Source: an uncultured Clostridium sp.
GTDB lineage: Bacteria; Bacillota; Clostridia; TANB77; CAG-508
Direction of reading: 5' to 3'
Assembly (NCBI GenBank): GCA_947057875.1
Contig: CAMSEX010000022.1
Coordinates: 1-13,725 of the forward strand
DNA: 13,725 nucleotides
Both the position numbers and the translations under genes were made by a program. Each line of letters opens with the position of its first letter. The stretch's first letter is position 1. Below the pieces are notes generated by a model. That model saw only the letters and a program-made list of their open reading frames with translations, was not told where the DNA came from and did no database searches. Of the stretch, positions 1 through 6,997 are shown piece after piece.

Positions 1-46
1 AGATGACGAGAGGTGACTGGAGTTCAGACGTGTGCTCTTCCGATCT
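1..46. other. Illumina P7-side library adapter left on the contig end
   Basis: Bases 13-46 match the standard Illumina multiplexing read-2 adapter, beginning GTGACTGGAGTTCAG and ending GCTCTTCCGATCT. Bases 1-4 (AGAT) match the end of the P7 sequence, and bases 5-12 (GACGAGAG) occupy the position of an 8-base i7 index. This is synthetic sequence that was not trimmed before assembly. It marks the true end of genomic sequence at base 47 and shows that the data are Illumina-derived, which matters when judging apparent indels elsewhere in the window. Confidence 0.98.
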
Positions 47-277
47 ACAATTGGGTAAAAGCACAAATGACATCGCAATATTTTTGCCTACACCAGTAAA
101 CCAAACTCGCTCATGGGTCCCAACCCCAGAAACCTGATTGTCTGCTACAATGATTGTTCCATTTTCCGGATTTTCTAATATTTTTAATTCTTTTTGTGTA
201 GAACCAATTGTTTCAAAATAAAGCCAATTTTGCCCTAAATATTTTGTTTTTAAATTTTGAAATTCTCTTTTCTCCAT
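47..277 (-). CDS. birA: Biotin--[acetyl-CoA-carboxylase] ligase, N-terminal part, cut by the contig end
   Basis: Only 77 codons are present. BirA-type ligases make biotinyl-5'-AMP and attach biotin to a lysine of carboxylase carrier proteins in the cytoplasm. Visible motifs are the substrate-loop start IGSTQKELK (residues 24-32), the strand TIIVADNQ (41-48), the biotin-binding loop as GVGTHERVW (51-59; usual form GRGRxGRxW or GTHGRxW) and the following NIAMSFVLLP (66-75). The protein starts directly at the catalytic domain, so it lacks the N-terminal helix-turn-helix of bifunctional BirA repressors. ATG at 277 has GGAAGA about eight bases upstream, within the end of the debranching-enzyme gene, whose stop is four bases away; the two are probably cotranscribed. 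The frame runs on into the adapter, adding a false tail beginning RSEEHTSELQ. Confidence 0.85.
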
Positions 278-281
278 GTTT

Positions 282-2321
282 TTATTCTTCCATTCTTGTT
301 ACGATTTTCAAGATTTCTGACACGCTCCAAGCCTGCGCAAATGTTCCTCCTGGTTTTGCTGTACCTTCTGAATTATAGACTTCTGAAATACTGCCAAAAC
401 ATTCTGGCGCATATAATTCTTTTTTAAATGTCGTAAAAATTTTTTCTACAAACTTTTCTTTTTCAATGATATATTTTTCCTTTTCAATTCTGTCTTTCTC
501 ACAATCAATAATATTCTCTAATGCATCCTCATATAACCCCAGTAGCCATACCCAACTAATTCCTTGATGATAGCTTTTATCACGCTTCACACAATCTCCT
601 GAATATTCTGCTATATATCCTTGCTCATCTTGTGCCAAAGTCCTAAGTCCACATTTAGTTAGCAACTTTTTCTTTGCTGTTTCCCAAATTGTTTTGCCTG
701 CAGACGAGGCAGGATTGATAATTGGATAAGTTGTCGAAATAGCAAATAACTGGTTTGGACGTATTTTATTATCTCCCAAAACATCATATAACGACTTTTT
801 CTCTCCACAATAAAATTTTTCTTCAAATACTTTTTGATGACTTTTTGCCACCTTTTTATAAGTATCTGCTAATTCTTTTTCCCCAAATTTTTTCGCCAAA
901 TATTCCATCGTTTTCAAGGCATTATACCAAAGACTATTGATTTCCACAACTTTTCCATTTCTTGGGGTTACGACAAAATTACCAATTTTAGCATCCATCC
1001 AAGTATTTTGGATATTGGGCGTACCTGATGATAAGAGTCCGTCAGTATCTATATAAATGTGATTGCCGTCTAATTCAATTCCATTTTGATAATTTTCAAT
1101 AATAGTTTTTAATTTTTGATATAAATTTCCTTTGACAAAGTCATAGTCTCTCGTGTATTTCATAAAGTGATTCACTTGTTCAAATAGTAAAAGCGAGCTA
1201 TCAGCACTATTATAAAGCGGTGCATTGTCACTTTCGGAATAACCATTGGGGACAAGCCCTTGGCAAATGTCTTTTGTGAGCATTAAAAGCGCTTCTTTTG
1301 CCAAATCAAACCTTCTTGTAATAAGCAACAAACCTTCAAAACTAATGGCTGTGTCTCGTCCCCAGTCCAAAAACCATGGAAAACCTGCCAAAATCGAATG
1401 CAACCTTTCTTCTTCTCGCCAAACAATAAAATTGTCACTTGCTATTACTAAATCTCTTAAAAACTCATTTTTGTCTTTTTCTTGTTTTGTCAATTCTGTT
1501 TTTTTATTTTTGATCAATCTTGTCTGTTTAACAACTTGTTCTAATCTTTGAATTTCCTGCTCAAAAACTTCATCTGCCAAAATATTTTCAATATCTTTTT
1601 CCAAAGACACAATGACTGTAATTTCTTTTTTCTCTTTTGGCTCAATCATAATTTCATAGCGCCCAGGTACACACAAATCCTCTTCAGCAAAAAACCCTCT
1701 TTCTTCCTCTTTTAAATAATACATATTACGAAAAGTGTCATTTTGATGTTCCCTATAATTTCCTTCTTGGCAACACATATAAATTGGAATATTTTGATCT
1801 ATTTGAATTTGTACTTTAGCATTTTCAAACTTTTGCTCTACTTCAAAATTGTGAGATGTTGTCATATTGTGAAAATCTCGAAAATTCATAATTGGTGCAA
1901 TTGTTATTTTCACACTTTTTGTCTGATTATTTTTCACTGTATATTTCACAACAATTGTATTTTTTCCATATACAAAAGATACCTTTTTTTGTATTTTAAC
2001 ATCCTCAACTTTATAGGTAAATTCTGGCAATGGATTTTTCTCAAAAGTCTCAAGATATTTATATCCTTCAGCTAAATAATTGCGGCACATATTCGTAAAC
2101 AAATCATATTTTTTGCCTTCTATTTCAAGACTTTCATCTAACTTTGATAAAATCAAATATCGCTTGGCTGGCGGTTTCAAAGGCGCCACTAACAAACCAT
2201 GATAACGTCTTGTATTTGCTCCAAGTACTGTACTTGAAGCAAATCCACCAATTCCATTTGTGATTAACCATTCTTTTTCCAAAGCACTTTTCAATTCCAA
2301 TTGTTTTTTCGTTAATTTCAT
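282..2321 (-). CDS. Glycogen debranching enzyme (amylo-alpha-1,6-glucosidase, GH133 type)
   Basis: This cytoplasmic enzyme is predicted to hydrolyse alpha-1,6 branch stubs of glycogen or related glucans. The 679 residues show the bacterial/archaeal two-domain layout. The N-terminal GDE_N domain opens with EWLITNGIGGFASS (17-30) and NTRRYHGLLVA (36-46). The C-terminal (alpha/alpha)6-barrel domain carries GFPWFLDWGRDT (313-324), LVPNGYSES (356-364), NTWMDAKIG (439-447), YHQGISWVW (584-592) and GSISEVY (643-649). Asp443 and Glu647 sit in the motifs expected to hold the acid/base pair, but I infer that from motif position only. ATG at 2321 has AGGAG nine bases upstream, 15 bases after the yvcK stop, suggesting cotranscription. 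No glycogen synthase or branching enzyme lies in the window. Length is normal and no frame disruption is seen. Confidence 0.92.
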   Translation of the reverse strand: MKLTKKQLELKSALEKEWLITNGIGGFASSTVLGANTRRYHGLLVAPLKPPAKRYLILSKLDESLEIEGKKYDLFTNMCRNYLAEGYKYLETFEKNPLPEFTYKVEDVKIQKKVSFVYGKNTIVVKYTVKNNQTKSVKITIAPIMNFRDFHNMTTSHNFEVEQKFENAKVQIQIDQNIPIYMCCQEGNYREHQNDTFRNMYYLKEEERGFFAEEDLCVPGRYEIMIEPKEKKEITVIVSLEKDIENILADEVFEQEIQRLEQVVKQTRLIKNKKTELTKQEKDKNEFLRDLVIASDNFIVWREEERLHSILAGFPWFLDWGRDTAISFEGLLLITRRFDLAKEALLMLTKDICQGLVPNGYSESDNAPLYNSADSSLLLFEQVNHFMKYTRDYDFVKGNLYQKLKTIIENYQNGIELDGNHIYIDTDGLLSSGTPNIQNTWMDAKIGNFVVTPRNGKVVEINSLWYNALKTMEYLAKKFGEKELADTYKKVAKSHQKVFEEKFYCGEKKSLYDVLGDNKIRPNQLFAISTTYPIINPASSAGKTIWETAKKKLLTKCGLRTLAQDEQGYIAEYSGDCVKRDKSYHQGISWVWLLGLYEDALENIIDCEKDRIEKEKYIIEKEKFVEKIFTTFKKELYAPECFGSISEVYNSEGTAKPGGTFAQAWSVSEILKIVTRMEE

Positions 2322-2336
2322 TTGTATAATCTCCTG

Positions 2337-4079
2337 TTATTCTTTTTTCTTTGTCCTTCTAGCAGTTGGCTTTTTCTCCTCTATTTCCTCTTTTTTCTTA
2401 GTTGTTCTTGGTTTTCTTACTGTTTTTGTTTCCTTATTGGTTTCTTCTACTTCTTTTGTCACTCTTGGTTTTCTTGTTGTTTTAACTGGTTTTAACTCTG
2501 TTTCTTCTTTTTTCTTTGTTTGCTTTTTTTCATTTTCTTTTTCGAGTTTTTCAATTTCTTTCGCAATGGCTCTATTTTCCTTAATTTTAGCATCTGTATT
2601 TTGAATAGATTCCACTCTTTCTTTGTATTTTTCACTAAATTTACTTTTCTTACTTGGCTTTTTACTTTTTACACTTTTGGTTGCTTTTTTTACAATTTCT
2701 TTATGCTTCTTGTCTTCTTTTTGATTTTTCTTAATTTCTTTTTTCTCTTCTTTCAAAATTGAATTTAAAAGCAAAAATTCAGTTCCATTTTGCTCATCTT
2801 TAAATTTCAATTCATCACAAATCAACCCAACAACAGTAGATGCAATAATTGCCGAATTATGTCTGATCTTATCTTCTTTAATACAAGACATGTCTTTTTG
2901 AATAATTTTCACACCTAAAGTAGCCGCTTTTGTGATATCTGTTTCTACCAACTCACTGCCTTTTTTGTTATACCTTCTAACATACTCTGGAACCACTTCG
3001 CCTGTATCCACCAAGCAATAGTCAAAAACACCTTTTCCAACATGTGCTTGCATTGCTTCGATGTGTTGTGCAAGTGAATAATTATCGGTTTGCCCAAATT
3101 CTGTCATAATATTTGAGATATAAATTTTGACAGCTTTGCTTTCTTTGATTGCTTTAGAAACCCTTTTTACCAACAAATTTGGCAACACATTGGTGTATAA
3201 ACTTCCTGGACCAATAATAATTGCCTCTGCCTCTTGAATCGCTTCAACTACACCAGGGGCAGGCTTGCAATTGGATGGATGAATAAAAATTCGATTAATC
3301 ACTTCTACTTTTTGTGAAACAATTTCTGGAATTTTATCTTTGCGCTCAATGACAGTTCCGTCTGTCAATTCTGCACAAATGTTGATTTCATCTAAAGTTA
3401 CTGGCAAAACTCGTCCATTAATATTAAGCACTTCTGTACTTTTTTGAATGGCCTCTGAAATATTATTATATAGTTCATTCATTGCTGTTAAATAAATATC
3501 ACCAAAATTCAAACCACGCAATCTTTCATTTGCAAAATTCAAATTCATCAAATCACGCATTAATTCTTGCTTTTCTGACATTGCAATCATACTACCTTTG
3601 ATATCATCCAGTGGTAATGCATCTAGTGCCATTCTAGATTCTGTTGGAATTTGTCCATAGTCTGACATGGTAACTATCGCTGTAATATTATTGGTATATT
3701 TTTTCAAACCATCTACCACAATATTCAAGCCTTCTCCGCCACCTATAACAACAATTTTGGGTCCTTCATCATACACTTTTTTATTAAAAATCAATGATTT
3801 GATATTAACTTTGGCTTTTTTCCCTTTGATTGAATCTGTATCATTTGCTTCAATCAAAATTTCTAAATTTCTTTTTTGGATAAAAATAATACCAACAACC
3901 ACAAACACAAATCCTACAACAAATATAGCGATGATTTTTCCAAGTTCTCCAAAAGCCATTTCTTCTGTCACTAGGACTTTTGTAAATCCATAACATACTA
4001 GTGCAATTCCCACAATAATCAAAAACATCCAGCGTTTTACTTTTGCACTCGATTTAAACCACTCTAAAAAAGTTCTCAT
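2337..4079 (-). CDS. yvcK: YvcK/GlmR (CofD-like) family protein with membrane anchor and basic C-terminal tail
   Basis: YvcK/GlmR proteins bind UDP-sugars and are needed for cell-wall synthesis and normal shape on gluconeogenic carbon. This 580-residue version has two predicted N-terminal membrane helices (about 18-33 and 49-67), then the CofD-like fold from about 108. Conserved parts are VVIGGGEGL (110-118), the GPGSLYTNVLPNLLV stretch (290-304) and NIMTEFGQTDNYS (323-335). The loop that normally reads VADDGGSSGRLR, followed by PPGDIRN, is here MSDYGQIPTESR (138-149) and PLDDIKG, a marked divergence. Residues 440-580 form a Lys/Glu/Thr-rich, probably disordered tail with repeats TTRKPRVTK, TVRKPRTTK and TARRTKK. 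The gene follows murB by 12 bases (RBS AGGAAGGTG). rapZ and whiA, the usual neighbours, are absent here. Family assignment is firm; biochemical activity is less certain because of the altered loop. Confidence 0.88.
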   Translation of the reverse strand: MRTFLEWFKSSAKVKRWMFLIIVGIALVCYGFTKVLVTEEMAFGELGKIIAIFVVGFVFVVVGIIFIQKRNLEILIEANDTDSIKGKKAKVNIKSLIFNKKVYDEGPKIVVIGGGEGLNIVVDGLKKYTNNITAIVTMSDYGQIPTESRMALDALPLDDIKGSMIAMSEKQELMRDLMNLNFANERLRGLNFGDIYLTAMNELYNNISEAIQKSTEVLNINGRVLPVTLDEINICAELTDGTVIERKDKIPEIVSQKVEVINRIFIHPSNCKPAPGVVEAIQEAEAIIIGPGSLYTNVLPNLLVKRVSKAIKESKAVKIYISNIMTEFGQTDNYSLAQHIEAMQAHVGKGVFDYCLVDTGEVVPEYVRRYNKKGSELVETDITKAATLGVKIIQKDMSCIKEDKIRHNSAIIASTVVGLICDELKFKDEQNGTEFLLLNSILKEEKKEIKKNQKEDKKHKEIVKKATKSVKSKKPSKKSKFSEKYKERVESIQNTDAKIKENRAIAKEIEKLEKENEKKQTKKKEETELKPVKTTRKPRVTKEVEETNKETKTVRKPRTTKKKEEIEEKKPTARRTKKKE

Positions 4080-4091
4080 TTTTACACCTTC

Positions 4092-5006
4092 CTATTCTTC
4101 TCCAATTACTATAATTTCTAGTTCAACATCCACATCAAATTTTTGCTTTACCTTTTGTTCCATTACATGAATTAATTCCAAAACATCTTTAGCTGTCGCG
4201 TTTCCTTTATTGATAATAAAACCCGAATGCTTACTAGATACTTCTGCATCACCAATCGCATAGCCTTTTAGTCCACATTCATCAATTAATTTTGCGATCA
4301 AAACATCTCCTTTTCTCTTGAAAATACTTCCCGCATTTGGAAACTCCAATGGTTGTTTTTGCATTCTTAGTTTTTTATATTCTTGCATTTTATTTTGAAT
4401 TTCTTGTTTTTCTCCCAATTTGAGTTTTAGAGTCGTTTCCAATAAAATCAGTTGATTGGTTGCAAAAGCACTTTTGCGATAAGAAAATTTGTGGGCTTCC
4501 AAATCTAACTTCTGAATATTCCCATCTAAATCCATACATTTTGAGCATACTACAATATCCTTCATTTCACTCCCATAAGCTCCTGCATTCATACGAATTG
4601 CCCCACCTAACGTTCCTGGAATTCCAGCCATTGCTTCTAAACCAGACAAATTATTTTCGGCTGCTATCAAAGCCAACTGACTAAGTGTCATCCCACAACC
4701 ACAAGTTATTATTGCCTCATTTTCTTTTTTGTCAATCGTGTAATTTTTCAAATCTAACTTGATGACAAATCCTCGAATTCCACCTTCACGCACTAATAAA
4801 TTGGTTCCATTTCCTACAATTTGAAATGGCATTTTTTCCTGTTTTGCAAGATTTAAAATTGCTTTTAATTGCTCCGCTTTTTTGATATTCAAAAAATAAT
4901 CTGCCACACCGCCAATTCTAAAAGAAGTATGTTTTTTCATAGGTTCATCCAAATAAATATCTTTTTTATCTATTATTTTTTTTAACTTTTCAGTCATGTC
5001 ACACAT
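4092..5006 (-). CDS. murB: UDP-N-acetylenolpyruvoylglucosamine reductase (MurB)
   Basis: MurB reduces UDP-GlcNAc-enolpyruvate to UDP-MurNAc with NADPH and bound FAD, the second committed step of peptidoglycan precursor synthesis. The 304-residue length and lack of an insertion fit the short type II form of Bacillota. Visible motifs are HTSFRIGG (26-33), the FAD-binding VGNGTNLLV (64-72), GIPGTLGGAIRMNAGAYG (128-145), YRKSAF with Arg177, PNAGSIFKR (223-231) with catalytic Ser227, and C-terminal LEIIVIG with Glu297. The ATG at 5006 is preferred over a second ATG three codons later because AGGGG lies nine bases upstream of the first. The gene begins 21 bases after the prepilin-like gene and is followed closely by yvcK, so murB-yvcK form a cell-wall pair. 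Confidence 0.95.
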   Translation of the reverse strand: MCDMTEKLKKIIDKKDIYLDEPMKKHTSFRIGGVADYFLNIKKAEQLKAILNLAKQEKMPFQIVGNGTNLLVREGGIRGFVIKLDLKNYTIDKKENEAIITCGCGMTLSQLALIAAENNLSGLEAMAGIPGTLGGAIRMNAGAYGSEMKDIVVCSKCMDLDGNIQKLDLEAHKFSYRKSAFATNQLILLETTLKLKLGEKQEIQNKMQEYKKLRMQKQPLEFPNAGSIFKRKGDVLIAKLIDECGLKGYAIGDAEVSSKHSGFIINKGNATAKDVLELIHVMEQKVKQKFDVDVELEIIVIGEE

Positions 5007-5027
5007 ATGGCAAAACCCCTATACATT

Positions 5028-5600
5028 TTATTCATTCCAATCACTAAAAGTATTATCTTTTTCCAAAGTATCTGTCTTTTTTTGATTGGTTTGTGGTAAA
5101 TATAATAACTGCGATTTACTATCTTTTTTCTGTGTTTCATTATAAACTTCACCAGTTGCATAATTCACAACATAAGTTGCTTCTGCCTCATTAATTCCAA
5201 TTTCTTTGAGCTGATTTGGTGTCAAACGATAGTAATAATCTTCTTGATAAACTGGTGCATAATCATCTACCTTACTAAAAAATGCTTCTGATTCTTCTGT
5301 CAATTTGACGGTATTTTTATTTGGTAAATCAATTTCCGAAAAATTTGTAATCAAATTTCCAACCCAAAAAGAAACTATTCCGTCTCCTGTTGAAATTTCT
5401 GTTTTACCCACCGAACTTGCTTTCCAATATTGTTCTGTAACCGCCTGCCTTACGATTCCTAACTCTGTTTTTAATTTGCTATCTTTGACTTGAGCAATAC
5501 TTGAAAAACTCAAGTTCAATCCCACGCCAGCCAAAATCAATAACAAAACTACTGCCACAACCAATACAACAATCGTAACACCTTGATTATCTTTTATCAT
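5028..5600 (-). CDS. Prepilin-like exported protein of unknown function
   Basis: I do not recognise the specific family. The 190-residue protein begins KDNQG followed by VTIVVLVVAVVLLLILAGV (residues 8-26), the layout of a type IV prepilin signal: short charged leader, Gly7 cleavage point, then a hydrophobic helix. Mature position 5 is Val12 instead of the usual glutamate, and mature position 1 is Val instead of Phe. Similar ITLVALVVTIIVLLILAGV leaders are common in gut Clostridia. The rest (about 30-190) is soluble, with acidic and aromatic stretches such as VYQEDYYYRLTPNQL (117-131), and has no cysteines or recognisable enzyme motif. It is predicted to be membrane-anchored and outward-facing. 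ATG at 5600 has GGAG seven bases upstream. No prepilin peptidase, ATPase or other pilus gene is nearby, so a role in a pilus or pseudopilus is only inferred. Confidence 0.7.
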   Translation of the reverse strand: MIKDNQGVTIVVLVVAVVLLLILAGVGLNLSFSSIAQVKDSKLKTELGIVRQAVTEQYWKASSVGKTEISTGDGIVSFWVGNLITNFSEIDLPNKNTVKLTEESEAFFSKVDDYAPVYQEDYYYRLTPNQLKEIGINEAEATYVVNYATGEVYNETQKKDSKSQLLYLPQTNQKKTDTLEKDNTFSDWNE

Positions 5601-5632
5601 TTGATTTCTCCCATTCTTAAAAATATAGAATT

Positions 5633-5661
5633 ATTTTATCATTTTTAGGAAGTTTTTACAA
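5633..5661 (-). promoter_or_regulatory. Candidate housekeeping promoter for prepilin-like gene, murB and downstream genes
   Basis: On the minus strand, TTGTAA (5661-5656; 4 of 6 to the -35 consensus) and TAAAAT (5638-5633; 5 of 6 to the -10 consensus) are separated by exactly 17 bases. The site lies in the 80-base gap between the spoIIP stop and the prepilin-like start, leaving a leader of roughly 25 bases with the RBS GGGAG. This would let the prepilin-like gene, murB and yvcK be expressed in growing cells independently of spoIIP. Confidence 0.5.
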
Positions 5662-5680
5662 GGCTTTTTTTCAAATTCAG

Positions 5681-6884
5681 CTAATTTTCTTTCATTACAC
5701 AATCGATTACATTTGCCAAATATTTCATACTACCATTGCATTGTTCTATCGTATTTCCAGTCGCCCCTACTTCAATAATCGCAGCACCATTTGTCACATG
5801 CTGATTGTATCTTGAATTTCTTAAAATAATTGGTTTAAATAGTCCTGGATACATCTCATTTGCCTTTTCCTGCACTTTGATAGCTAACTTCAAATTACGA
5901 TTCCAATTGCTATGCGCTAAACCACCACCATCTGTTCCAATTACAAACATAATTTGTGCTACTTGTTCATCTCCAATTTTTACACAAGGCGCATAATTAC
6001 TATTACTTCCGAAGTGCATCTCGATGTACATCAAAAACACAATCTACTGTGTTATAAGTTGAAAGCAAATTTTTCACAGTTGCCAAAGACCTCGTGTACG
6101 AACCTGTATAAGCTGGATAATCATGATAAGTGCTATCATGAATGACTGTATAGCCCTTACCCGCCAAGCAATTTGCAAGTTCAGTGCCTACCCTTGCCAC
6201 TGAATAATTCAAATCCGTCGTTCGATAATTTCCAGTCGACAAATACCTCGAATTGTCTGTTTGTGTATAGCTTTCACAAGTATGCGTATGATACAAAATA
6301 ATATTTTTTTTGTCTGAATAACTAATATCTGGTGTGACCATAGCTTCTGTCAATGCATATTTTGACTCATTTTTAATCTTTACTGAATGATAAGTATCTG
6401 TGTAAACATCTTTTTTATTATTAGCTTCAATCACTGCTGTTGCCACCTGAGCGTTTTCCTGCGGAATACTTTCCATATTCTCTTGTGCCGCTGTTTCTTG
6501 AGCTACTTCCTGCGGTTGCTCTTTGGGAACTTCATTCTGGGGCACTTGATTGTCTACGTTTTCAAATTCCAATACTTCCTCTTGATTTTCTTTTTCCATG
6601 ATTTCCTCTTCAGCTCCTGAAAAAACAGCCAATTCCGCTACTAATATTTTTTTCAGTTCACTTTTTTCGGAAGGTTCCTCCTGAAAACTCTGGGCAATAT
6701 TCAAATTTTGATTCATCATTTCCAATTTATTTTGCAAAATAATACTTTCCAAATCAAACTTTTTTACGGAATGATACATCAACTTTGAAACTTTTATTAT
6801 CATTGCAAAAATAAGCAAAACCGCAATTACCTTCATAATGCTTTTCAGTAAGCCCTTTAAATTAATCACTGCTAATCTAACCAT
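5681..6884 (-). CDS. spoIIP: Stage II sporulation protein P, encoded in two frames joined by a +1 shift
   Basis: SpoIIP is the membrane-anchored amidase/endopeptidase that works with SpoIID (and SpoIIM) to thin septal peptidoglycan during engulfment of the forespore. Read with one base skipped near 6011, the product is 400 residues. It has a cytoplasmic N-terminus, a membrane helix (about 17-34), an acidic Glu/Gln-rich linker to about 155, and the catalytic domain with ILYHTHTCESY (His199, His201), HDYPAYTGSY, FDVHRDAL (His287), then after the shift GSNSNYAP, FVIGTDGGG, LFKPIILRNSRYNQH and IIEVGATGNT (Glu371). Without the shift the first frame reads two codons beyond Leu291 (CGG AAG) and stops at 6003, losing a third of the catalytic domain. 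ATG at 6884 is chosen over an in-frame ATG at 6917 because it follows AGGTGGAG by seven bases, and the earlier one has no RBS and overlaps the -10. Whether it is recoded or a pseudogene is open; residue conservation on both sides favours function. Confidence 0.88.
6008..6014 (-). other. +1 frameshift site CUU-CGG-A in spoIIP
   Basis: On the coding strand the heptamer is CTT CGG A, read after CAT CGA GAT GCA (His-Arg-Asp-Ala). Frame 0 continues CGG AAG TAA and stops. Skipping one base (the C at 6011 or a T of CTT) gives CTT GGA AGT, that is Leu-Gly-Ser, exactly the HRDA-(L/I)-G-S-N motif of the SpoIIP family. It shares NNT-CGG-W with the sites at 8419-8425 and 9574-9580. Confidence 0.85.
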
Positions 6885-6939
6885 AAAAAAACTCCACCTA
6901 AAATATACCTTTAACATTATACTTTAGAAGAGTTTTTTT
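6885..6939 (-). promoter_or_regulatory. Inverted repeat that would fold over the spoIIP ribosome-binding site
   Basis: Ten-base arms 6930-6939 and 6885-6894 are perfect complements (A7-CTC and GAG-T7 in the transcript), extended by TAAA/TTTA at 6923-6926 and 6899-6902. The 3' arm contains GAG of the spoIIP RBS AGGTGGAG, and the start codon follows immediately after its T7 run. A transcript entering from the HAD gene would carry both arms and could hide the RBS; a transcript starting from the -10 box inside the loop would lack the 5' arm. The T7 run also allows a weak intrinsic-terminator reading, but the stem has only three G-C pairs in its core. Confidence 0.55.
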
Positions 6940-6946
6940 ATGACAA
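6916..6946 (-). promoter_or_regulatory. Candidate spoIIP promoter
   Basis: A perfect -10 hexamer TATAAT lies at 6921-6916, with TTGTCA (5 of 6) at 6946-6941 but a 19-base spacer, longer than ideal for the housekeeping sigma factor. An overlapping reading resembles a sigma-E-type site: TCATAAA near 6943-6937 and AGTATAAT near 6923-6916, 13 bases apart. spoIIP is sigma-E-dependent in Bacillus subtilis, so either is plausible; the sequence alone does not decide. Confidence 0.45.
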
Positions 6947-6997
6947 AAATCATTAATTATTTTCTCAATACTCTAGTTCAACTACGCAAACTAAAAT

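Noticed and set aside
2340..2760. Pyrimidine-rich low-complexity tract read as a DNA repeat
   Set aside because: It is the complement of lysine and glutamate codons in the YvcK tail and has no exact repeat unit at the DNA level.
6885..6939. Strong intrinsic terminator after the HAD gene
   Set aside because: The stem core has only three G-C pairs and the U-run is itself paired with the A-run, so occlusion of the RBS is a better fit than efficient termination.
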